Assembly (NCBI GenBank): GCA_964471235.1
Contig: CAYYGL010000198.1
Coordinates: 1 to 8,824 of the forward strand
Reading direction: 5' to 3'
DNA length: 8,824 nt
Source: CAYYGL01 sp964471235
GTDB lineage: Bacteria; Calditrichota; Calditrichia; RBG-13-44-9; J075
The notes below the pieces were generated by a model, which made no database searches, was not told where the DNA came from, and saw nothing but the letters and a program-made list of their open reading frames with translations. Of the stretch, positions 1-5,278 are shown piece after piece. Made by a program: the position numbers and the translations under genes. The stretch's first letter is position 1; the number at the start of each line of letters is the position of its first letter.

Positions 1-73
1 ACCTCTGCTAATATTGTTTTTTTGCTAAATAATACTTGTTGCATTTTTAGGGAAAGCCTTAAACTGGAATTAA

Positions 74-322
74 GTGAGGGGTGTGCAAGAAACCGTTAAA
101 ATGGTTCCTCATTTTACGGGGAATTGGTTGCCAATCCCGAGTTTCGTAAACGATCCCTTACGGGCAGCCCATGCCCTGGCAACTTTCCTGTTTGTGCGTG
201 GAACGCAGCACTTAGAGGGCAAGGATTTTGGAAACATATCCTATTTTGTCATTGACCCAGGCGGCAAGGTTATCTATAATTCATTGTTTTCGACAAGCGA
301 AGACTTGCAATTAGTCAATTAA
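74..322 (+). CDS. Possible small hypothetical protein (82 aa)
   Basis: I do not recognise this protein. It is an open frame of 82 codons starting with GTG at 74 and ending with TAA, 34 bases before the first PAP2 gene on the same strand. There is no clear signal peptide or membrane helix. The C-terminal third (FVIDPGGKVIYN, about residues 58-69) reads like a beta-hairpin of a soluble domain, and the codon choice looks ordinary. Start choice is poor: GTG at 74 has no ribosome binding site, GTG at 83 is almost touching a GAGGGG stretch, and ATG at 101 has none. It could be a real small gene, a remnant of a longer gene, or a chance ORF. Confidence 0.35.
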   Translation: MRGVQETVKMVPHFTGNWLPIPSFVNDPLRAAHALATFLFVRGTQHLEGKDFGNISYFVIDPGGKVIYNSLFSTSEDLQLVN

Positions 323-356
323 CCTTAGTAAGCTTCGTTATTCCCTAAACAACAGT

Positions 357-1214
357 ATGATGTTGATGATGACTCGACAATATATCCGGTGGCTTTTGAT
401 AAGCCTGTTCGTGTTACAAAGTTGGGGCATTTCGCAAACTGACAAATCTAAAACGGCATTGCTCACATCTGTTAAATCCTTAACCAGCACTGTTCTCAGC
501 GATATGTGGCAAGTGGCTTCAGCGCCGGTTCGGTTGTCAACCGGAGAAGTCCTTAGATTGGGCACTTTCACGGCACTTAACCTGGGGCTAATTTATGGTG
601 TGGATGGCGAAACGGATGAAGAATTTGCCATCAAAGGACATCAGGCACTTCTGCAACCGGCAAAAGCACTTGCCCGGGTGGGAGACGTCTATAATCATAT
701 TGGCACCCGGCGCGCTTTTCTGGGGTTGACATCGGCAGCCTTGTTAGGAGGAGTAATTTTTAAAGACAGTAAACTGCTCACCACCGGGCGGTTGATGATC
801 GAATCTTCCGTGATAACCGGGTTAATTACTTATTGGAGTAAAGGTTTTTTCGGCAGGTCCCGCCCCTATACCAACCGGGGGGCAACCGATTTTAACCTGC
901 TGAAATTCAGCGGCGAGCATCAATACCGGGCGCTTCCTTCCGGGCATACCAGCAGCATTTTTGCGTTAATGACCGTTATCGCCAAACAATACCCTCAATG
1001 GTGGATAAAATACCCGGCTTATACCCTGGCGGTTTCCGTTGCCTTGCAGCGAATTCACGCCCGGCAGCATTGGACGTCGGATGTCGTTGTCGGCGGCGCC
1101 ATTGGGTATTGGGTTTCCAGCCAGCTAATGAACCACTCAAAACATCATTCCCATCAGTCTCACCTCCTGCTTTATTTCTCCGGGCAGAGTATGGGGATGC
1201 GAATAAAGTTATAA
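357..1214 (+). CDS. PAP2-family phosphatase, exported (copy 1 of a tandem pair)
   Basis: Predicted membrane or periplasmic acid phosphatase of the PAP2 superfamily, which removes phosphate from lipid phosphates or other phosphoesters through a phospho-histidine intermediate. All three family motifs are present: K162-x6-R169-P170, P194-S-G-H197, and R232-x5-H238-x3-D242, with both catalytic histidines (197 and 238) intact. The N-terminus is a signal peptide or anchor (basic residues, then a hydrophobic run at about 12-24). Further hydrophobic stretches lie near 66-80, 119-134, 149-160, 198-209, 220-230 and 243-256. The tail carries five histidines between 260 and 269. Starts at 357, 360, 366 and 369 are all possible and none has a good ribosome binding site; ATG 369 would give a more typical signal-peptide N-terminus. 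The next gene is a paralog 76 bases downstream. The substrate (undecaprenyl pyrophosphate, lipid A, phosphatidate or other) cannot be read from the sequence. Confidence 0.93.
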   Translation: MMLMMTRQYIRWLLISLFVLQSWGISQTDKSKTALLTSVKSLTSTVLSDMWQVASAPVRLSTGEVLRLGTFTALNLGLIYGVDGETDEEFAIKGHQALLQPAKALARVGDVYNHIGTRRAFLGLTSAALLGGVIFKDSKLLTTGRLMIESSVITGLITYWSKGFFGRSRPYTNRGATDFNLLKFSGEHQYRALPSGHTSSIFALMTVIAKQYPQWWIKYPAYTLAVSVALQRIHARQHWTSDVVVGGAIGYWVSSQLMNHSKHHSHQSHLLLYFSGQSMGMRIKL

Positions 1215-1290
1215 AAAGAGGATTGATTTTACTTTAACCGAAACGGATAGAAGCGTATCATACTCAACAAACAAAACCGGGAAGAGCCAG

Positions 1291-2136
1291 ATGAATCGAT
1301 TTACGATAATTTCTATTGCCATCTCACTATTCTGGGGGAGCTGGATGACGGTCCCCCAACTCCGTGCGCAAGAACACCTGATGGTGCTTCAACAAAAGCA
1401 TCAAATCCGTGTCAACAATAAAGGGCTTGCCCAAAAAAATAACTCACCGAGTTTTTTCAGTTCCACCGGAATAAAAATTCTAATTGGGGTAAGCGAAGCG
1501 GCGCTTTTTCTTACCGGTTCCGATGCAAAAATTGATGAAGAATATGCCCGGGAAGATCACAGTTTTTTCTTCAAACTGTTAAAGCCCGTGGGAAGAGTGG
1601 GTGAGGTCTACGACTCCCGGTTTACCTTTCCGGCAATGGCAGGTCTCTCGGTTGTGGCGCTCGGCTACAGCCACCTAAAAGGAACTGTAGAACCCGGAGA
1701 AACCGTGAAATTGATGTGGCAAGCCCTGATCGTGAGTTCCCTGGCGACCCTGTCGTTAAAAACTCTGGTCGGCAGGCATCGCCCTTATACCAATGACGGT
1801 CAATACGCCTTTAACGGGGTTTCTTTCAAGTTGAACTCCCGGTATATGTCCTTCCCTTCCGGGCATACCTCCAGTATTTTTGCGATGATGACCGTTCTGG
1901 CGAAACAGGTCAAATCCAGATGGGTAAAAACGGGTGCCTATACTTTTGCGGTTTCTGTCGGTTTCCAACGGATGTTGCACCGGAAGCACTGGGCTACCGA
2001 TGTGATTGCCGGGGGAGTAATTGGATACCTGGCAGGAACTTGGGTTATCAGTCGCCGACGCAAAAAGCACTACCGGGGAATCTCCCTCAGACCCTATTTG
2101 AATGGAGAACGGGCCGGGATCGCATTTAATTTCTAA
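1291..2136 (+). CDS. PAP2-family phosphatase, exported (copy 2 of a tandem pair)
   Basis: Second PAP2 superfamily phosphatase, paralogous to the gene just upstream. Catalytic motifs are complete: K157-x6-R164-P165, P189-S-G-H192, and R227-x5-H233-x3-D237. It has a signal peptide (hydrophobic run about 5-20, likely cleavage after Leu-Arg-Ala at 24-26), then a poorly conserved 27-55 segment. A block shared with copy 1 (I/T-D-E-E, later GRVGEVYD at 101-108) precedes the phosphatase core. The C-terminus (about 265-281) alternates polar and hydrophobic residues and ends in Phe, like the last strand of an outer-membrane barrel. The start is supported by GGAAGAG a few bases upstream of ATG 1291. The 76-base gap from copy 1 shows no terminator, so the two are probably one transcript. 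Specificity is unknown; the differing N-terminal and C-terminal segments suggest the copies have diverged in substrate or location. Confidence 0.94.
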   Translation: MNRFTIISIAISLFWGSWMTVPQLRAQEHLMVLQQKHQIRVNNKGLAQKNNSPSFFSSTGIKILIGVSEAALFLTGSDAKIDEEYAREDHSFFFKLLKPVGRVGEVYDSRFTFPAMAGLSVVALGYSHLKGTVEPGETVKLMWQALIVSSLATLSLKTLVGRHRPYTNDGQYAFNGVSFKLNSRYMSFPSGHTSSIFAMMTVLAKQVKSRWVKTGAYTFAVSVGFQRMLHRKHWATDVIAGGVIGYLAGTWVISRRRKKHYRGISLRPYLNGERAGIAFNF

Positions 2137-2209
2137 AGATGATGACCGTTCAGGGTAAATCAAAATAGCCAACATCATGCATTTCCTGAAACCACTGAAA
2201 GGAGCCATA

Positions 2210-2257
2210 ATGAGGAAGAAGCGGAAAGCCAGGATTAACATCAGATGGATTACCTGA
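2210..2257 (+). CDS. Possible 15-codon basic mini-ORF with strong ribosome binding site
   Basis: A very short frame, too small for normal gene callers: MRKKRKARINIRWIT, with 7 of 15 residues Arg or Lys. It is preceded by AAAGGAG at 2198-2204, only 5 bases before the ATG, one of the best translation-start contexts in the window. It lies in the 195-base spacer between the second PAP2 gene and the 92-aa conserved hypothetical, whose start is 75 bases further on and in another frame. It could be a leader peptide, a degraded start of a lost gene, or chance. I recognise no family. A weak CATCAG/CTGATG inverted repeat (2239-2244 and 2254-2259) overlaps its stop codon. Confidence 0.3.
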   Translation: MRKKRKARINIRWIT

Positions 2258-2331
2258 TGCAATTTGAGAGATTCACGGCTTTTTTCCTTCCTCTCGTTTA
2301 ATACGCAGGTAACCGCGGAGGTATGATGACC

Positions 2332-2610
2332 ATGGAAGATTTTCTTTCCTCATTATCAAATGATTTCCCGCCGGAGGGCATTTCAACTACTTTGCAGGCG
2401 TTATGGTATGATGCCAAAGGAGAGTGGGAGAAAGCACATCGTTTAGCGCAATCGGTGGACTCCGCTGATGGCGCCTGGGTGCACGCTTATCTGCATCGTA
2501 AAGAAGGAGATGTGGGGAATGCTTCTTACTGGTATCATCGTGCCGGGAAACCCCGTTCCCGGTTATCCCTGGAAGAAGAATGGGAAGAAATTGTTAAGGC
2601 GCTTCTATAG
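2332..2610 (+). CDS. Conserved hypothetical protein, small helical-repeat type (92 aa)
   Basis: Small soluble protein with no signal peptide or membrane helix. The core reads LQALWYDAKG (21-30), then helices through AHRLAQ, the block DGAWVHAYLHRKEGD (46-60), and NASYWYHRAGKP (63-74). From memory this is a widespread uncharacterised bacterial family of about 90-100 residues; the W/Y/H-rich blocks look like two Sel1- or TPR-like helical hairpins. No function is known to me, and no enzyme motif is visible. GGAGG at 2317-2321 marks the translation start: ATG 2332 is 10 bases downstream, ATG 2326 is 4 and ATG 2323 only 1, so I choose 2332, with 2326 possible. It converges with the membrane-anchored gene ending at 2688. 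Grouping with the PAP2 pair is uncertain because of the 195-base spacer. Confidence 0.85.
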   Translation: MEDFLSSLSNDFPPEGISTTLQALWYDAKGEWEKAHRLAQSVDSADGAWVHAYLHRKEGDVGNASYWYHRAGKPRSRLSLEEEWEEIVKALL

Positions 2611-2687
2611 TATCCGGAGCATCATGAATCAAAGAGACGGACCCCCGATAATAACTTCAAGGCAGCTTTCGGAAAATCTTTCGACAT

Positions 2688-3668
2688 TTACCGGGCGCCC
2701 ACGTTGCTGGTCAGCAGTTCCCGCTGACTTTCCAATGCCCGGTATGCCTGCATAATGTAGGATAAGCGCAGTTTTTCCAATTCCCCAATGGAACGTTCCC
2801 AAATCGCTTTATCACCGATATACCGGATAGCAGCCCGGTCGGCATTCATGACCCGGGAGAGCATGGCAATTTCCTTTTCCCCGGCTAACATCTCAAACCA
2901 TTCCCAGGCGCCCATCGGTCCCTTCCCCCGTTCAATGGTGCCGCTCAGCGTAGAAATCGTGAAGACCTGATCATCCGCATAGACTTCGTAAGAGTCAATA
3001 TTTAACAGCTTTTCGCCGGTGTAGTAAATGCGGATTCGGAGTTGAATCCCCCCGTTGTCATCTTTGCCGATATAGGCTTCCAGACTGTTTTTATACACAT
3101 AATGAGAAAGGAACTTATTAAAATACCAGGTCATACCGGTTTCCTCATCCCGCACCTGGCGCAGTTTTGCCAGCGCCTGTTGAAGCTGTTCCGGGGAATA
3201 TTCCGGCTGAGAGGATTTGGCTGGTTTGGGGATAGTGGACGAAGGAGGGGTGGTTTTCCCGGATACTTTCCGTTTTGCCGGTTGTGGGGTGGTCTTTTTC
3301 CGGGGTTTCGATGAGATGCCGGTCCTGGACAAAGGCTGTTCAGCGGACTGATTGACCGCCAGTGAAGAATCTTTCCCGATGGCGGCGATCAATCGAGACG
3401 CCATTTCGGCATGGCTTGAATTGGGAAATTTCTCTTCCAGTTCTGCGGCAACCCGGCGGGCGTCGTCATAATCTTCTTTTTCATAGGCGCGGTAAACCAC
3501 TGCCAGTAGACTGTCGGCTTCGTTTTTCATCGATTGCGTGGTATCAACAACTACCGTGCTGTCTGATGCATTGGGAGTCGGTTTTTCCGGAACTTCAACC
3601 TTAATGTATAAATAAACCATCAAAGCCACATAGGCAAAAAACAAAAACCAGATGGCAACAAGACGCAT
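2688..3668 (-). CDS. Membrane-anchored protein of unknown function with helical stretch and conserved C-terminal domain (326 aa)
   Basis: Function unknown. A single N-terminal hydrophobic helix (about 5-22) precedes a charged segment, suggesting an inner-membrane anchor with the rest in the periplasm, or an uncleaved signal. Residues 50-95 (MKNEADSLLAVVYRAYEKED, then DDARRVAAELEEKFP) look like a TPR-type helical pair. Residues 105-157 are a Ser/Pro/Lys/Arg-rich linker that is probably disordered. Residues 160-315 form a compact alpha/beta domain with signature pieces DEETGMTWYFNK (174-185), LEAYIGKDD (196-204), AWEWFEM (254-260) and IRYIG (281-285). I recall a similar domain in unannotated lipoproteins and zinc-ribbon proteins of Gram-positive bacteria, without an assigned role. 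An ATG at 3686 would add six residues, but it has no ribosome binding site; ATG 3668 follows GGGGT at a proper distance, so I use it. It stands alone on its strand. Confidence 0.85.
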   Translation of the reverse strand: MRLVAIWFLFFAYVALMVYLYIKVEVPEKPTPNASDSTVVVDTTQSMKNEADSLLAVVYRAYEKEDYDDARRVAAELEEKFPNSSHAEMASRLIAAIGKDSSLAVNQSAEQPLSRTGISSKPRKKTTPQPAKRKVSGKTTPPSSTIPKPAKSSQPEYSPEQLQQALAKLRQVRDEETGMTWYFNKFLSHYVYKNSLEAYIGKDDNGGIQLRIRIYYTGEKLLNIDSYEVYADDQVFTISTLSGTIERGKGPMGAWEWFEMLAGEKEIAMLSRVMNADRAAIRYIGDKAIWERSIGELEKLRLSYIMQAYRALESQRELLTSNVGAR

Positions 3669-3720
3669 ATTTACCCCGATTGTCATTTATTTTTCAAAAT
3701 CGTTTTGTAAATTACATGAA

Positions 3721-3726
3721 AATATA
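3721..3726 (-). promoter_or_regulatory. Candidate -10 element for the anchored unknown (weak)
   Basis: On the minus strand this reads TATATT, five of six matches to the sigma-70 -10 consensus, about 50 bases upstream of the ATG at 3668. No good -35 box is seen at 16-18 bases further upstream; that position falls inside the perfect inverted repeat. The surrounding AT-richness makes chance matches common, so this is only a suggestion. Confidence 0.22.
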
Positions 3727-3735
3727 CAAAAGTGC

Positions 3736-3764
3736 AATTGATTAAATGGTGTTTTTAATCAATT
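3736..3764. repeat. Perfect 11-bp inverted repeat, possible operator
   Basis: AATTGATTAAA at 3736-3746 is exactly mirrored by TTTAATCAATT at 3754-3764 around a 7-base spacer. The arms are almost all A/T, so an RNA stem would be weak; a symmetric protein-binding site is the more natural reading. It sits 68-96 bases upstream of the minus-strand ATG at 3668 and covers the expected -35 region of the candidate promoter. On the + strand it is followed at once by TT and a second hairpin. The symmetry is directly visible; the operator role is inference. Confidence 0.5.
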
Positions 3765-3766
3765 TT

Positions 3767-3810
3767 AACGGCACCCGGGATGGGACCCATAAAAAGTCCA
3801 CCGTTTTTTT
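3767..3810 (+). terminator. Hairpin with T-tract (possible intrinsic terminator or attenuator)
   Basis: AACGG (3767-3771) pairs with CCGTT (3801-3805), followed by five more T to 3810. Inside, TGGGAC (3781-3786) pairs with GTCCA (3796-3800) with one bulged G. The shape and T-run suit + strand termination, but no + strand gene ends nearby, so it might act on antisense or read-through transcription or in the leader of the gene at 4193. The stem is interrupted and the loop is large; support is limited. Confidence 0.28.
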
Positions 3811-3889
3811 CTTGAATATTTCATGATTCTCTGTTATTATTCATTCAATCGTTTTACAAGCTTGCATCATCTAACAAAGCGGTCGTCTG

Positions 3890-4033
3890 ATGTTTGAACA
3901 GGTAAGCATGAAGCGAACCTACCATTTGCTTGTAGCAGAGTCGGCGTATTGTCTCAAGTGCACTATAAACTATGAATCCATGATCAAAACCAAGAACCTG
4001 CGCTATTGGCTTTCTGTTCGTAGGTCCGGATAG
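3890..4033 (+). CDS. Doubtful small ORF (47 aa, or 41 aa from ATG 3908)
   Basis: A short open frame in the intergenic region, starting at ATG 3890 or ATG 3908 and ending with TAG. ATG 3908 has AGG five bases upstream; ATG 3890 has no site. The protein includes the segment AESAYCLKC and a basic C-terminus. There is no membrane helix and no recognisable family. Codon choice looks different from neighbouring genes. A hairpin with a T-run begins just after its stop, which is what makes it worth recording. It may well be chance. Confidence 0.17.
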   Translation: MFEQVSMKRTYHLLVAESAYCLKCTINYESMIKTKNLRYWLSVRRSG

Positions 4034-4038
4034 GTTTC

Positions 4039-4073
4039 AAAATTGGTTTCTGGCGTGAAACACCGGATTTTTT
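4039..4073 (+). terminator. Bulged hairpin with T-run (possible intrinsic terminator)
   Basis: GTTTC at 4046-4050 and GAAAC at 4057-4061 form a perfect inner pair around a 6-base loop. Alternatively TTTC/GAAA extends outward through TTGG (4043-4046) against CCGG (4063-4066), and AAAA against the T-run at 4068-4073, with small bulges. It follows the doubtful ORF ending at 4033 by 5 bases and precedes the gene at 4193. The stem is weak and the T-run is partly used in pairing, so a real terminator is uncertain. Confidence 0.28.
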
Positions 4074-4192
4074 AAATACCACCCGGCTCAACACATGATT
4101 CCTTCGGTTTTAGCAGGGATTCATTGCTCTGTTGCCCCGGGATGCGGAAACACAATGTATCAACAGAATCTCACAAACAGGAGGATATTCAA

Positions 4193-4660
4193 ATGAAATA
4201 TATTTTGTTACCCATCTTTGGGGGATTTATTGCAACCCTTGGGATTACCCTGGTATTGTGGATTATTGACAAGACCGGCTGGACAAAAGCGGATATGGTT
4301 CGGGCAGTGGGATGTTTGTTTACCAAATCCCTGGATAATGCCTTAAAAATCGGTTTGATGATCCATTTTACCGCCGGTATTATCATTTCCGGCGTTTATC
4401 TGCATGTGCTCAGTCTGTTAAATTTACCCAACTTTCTTTCCACTGTCATTGTAGGCGCCCTGATCGGTTTTGTTCACGGGTTCGTGGTGGGATTCGGGAT
4501 CGTTATCTTTGCGGAACACCACCCGGTGGAACAATTTCAGGAAGCCGATTTTCAGGTGGCGGTTGCCCATGTGGTGGGACATATTGTCTATGGGCTGCTC
4601 CTGGGGATTATTTTTGCCACTTTACAAAAGATGGGAATGGACTTATCGCCGGCGATTTAA
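4193..4660 (+). CDS. Four-helix membrane protein of unknown function (155 aa)
   Basis: Small integral membrane protein with hydrophobic segments at about 4-24, 52-72, 83-106 and 120-145, so probably four helices with both ends on the same side. Several histidines fall in or next to the helices: H58, H71, H95, the pair H109-H110 in AEHHP, and H126 and H130 in the last helix (AHVVGH). That spacing could bind metal or heme, but this is inference; I cannot name the family. The frame is open further upstream, but ATG 4193 is the clear start because AGGAGG at 4179-4184 lies 8 bases before it. It stands alone on its strand, after a long leader region, and converges with the DUF2231 gene ending at 4775. 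The DUF2231 protein has the same general plan (four helices with conserved histidines), which may be coincidence. Confidence 0.85.
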   Translation: MKYILLPIFGGFIATLGITLVLWIIDKTGWTKADMVRAVGCLFTKSLDNALKIGLMIHFTAGIIISGVYLHVLSLLNLPNFLSTVIVGALIGFVHGFVVGFGIVIFAEHHPVEQFQEADFQVAVAHVVGHIVYGLLLGIIFATLQKMGMDLSPAI

Positions 4661-4774
4661 GGTGTTCCCGGCAGTATTTTCAGTTAGCCCGCCCCTCTCC
4701 GGCAGCACCGGCATTGTTGTTTTTCAACCGGCTGGAGTACCAATCAGATAATACGTCTTCAGGAGCAATAAGAT

Positions 4775-5239
4775 TTATTGAAAAGACGGCTTTGCGGCGG
4801 GTTTGACGCTTTCCTTTTTGGTTCCAACCCCATGAATATAGACCATTTCTCCGCCTAATACCCCGGTGCGGAAAAGGAAAAATGAGGCGGCAATCAGCAG
4901 CAGGTAGTAAATCCACTTCACCGGGTTGGCAAATAATTTCAAACGGATGAATACCCATCGTAATATACCCACGGCCAAAAACAACCCCAGGGTAATCTGC
5001 CCGGAGAGTTGATGGGACAGCACCAGCGGTTTGGTGCCTTCAGGAACGTTAACCACCTGAAACGCCTGGTTGCCGGTGATGACGGCAATCAGTGCGCTCA
5101 AGATGCCGATGAGCAACATCAGATTGGTCAATTGCCAGAAGTTTTGTTTCCGGGTGACCAGGTAGAGCAAATCCGCAATCACAGCGACGGATAATAATGC
5201 AATGGCAAAATGAACGATGATGGGGTGCAATAAGAACAT
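4775..5239 (-). CDS. DUF2231-family four-helix membrane protein (154 aa)
   Basis: Predicted inner-membrane protein of the DUF2231 family. Family features seen: the N-terminal block HPIIVHFAIALL (5-16), TGNQAF after the second helix (55-60), a histidine opening the third helix (H76), and the closing motif GGEMVYIHGVGT (129-140). Hydrophobic helices lie at about 6-28, 38-55, 80-99 and 108-126. Members are generally uncharacterised; the conserved histidines (5, 10, 76, 136) at membrane edges invite the idea of b-type heme binding, which is inference. The C-terminal tail after 140 is basic and probably disordered. The ATG has only a poor AGGG site very close to it. It is the last gene of the minus-strand cluster, 39 bases after recG, so likely transcribed with it. 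Confidence 0.88.
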   Translation of the reverse strand: MFLLHPIIVHFAIALLSVAVIADLLYLVTRKQNFWQLTNLMLLIGILSALIAVITGNQAFQVVNVPEGTKPLVLSHQLSGQITLGLFLAVGILRWVFIRLKLFANPVKWIYYLLLIAASFFLFRTGVLGGEMVYIHGVGTKKESVKPAAKPSFQ

Positions 5240-5278
5240 AGCCCTGTCCGGATGTTAAGTGAGTGATCAGTTGAAGTT

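Larger units (their letters stand above)
3669..4192. other. 524-base intergenic region between divergent genes
   Basis: This stretch separates the minus-strand anchored unknown from the plus-strand four-helix membrane protein and so must carry promoters for both. The left part (about 3680-3770) is AT-rich and holds a perfect inverted repeat. Two hairpin/T-tract structures lie near 3767-3810 and 4039-4073, both oriented as + strand terminators. Between them is a doubtful 41-47 aa ORF. Apart from these I see no tRNA, no transposon end, no riboswitch I can name and no remnant of a recognisable gene. The length is unusual for this otherwise compact window, so decayed sequence or an unannotated small RNA are both possible. 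Confidence 0.6.

Noticed and set aside
1..73. Promoter elements before the first ORF
   Set aside because: The stretch is AT-rich and gives several weak -10-like strings, but none pairs with a -35 box at proper spacing.
1884..2151. Fourteen-base exact repeat GATGATGACCGTTC at 1884-1897 and 2138-2151
   Set aside because: The match does not continue on either side and a single 14-base match in a window of this size can easily arise by chance.
1756..2262. Minus-strand open frame of 168 codons
   Set aside because: Antisense to the conserved core of the second PAP2 gene, with Ser/Pro/Arg-rich shadow-type composition and no ribosome binding site noted.
4703..4734. Possible bidirectional terminator between the convergent genes ending at 4660 and 4775
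   Set aside because: CAG/CTG and CCGG/CCGG can pair, but only with bulges, and no T-tract follows on either strand.
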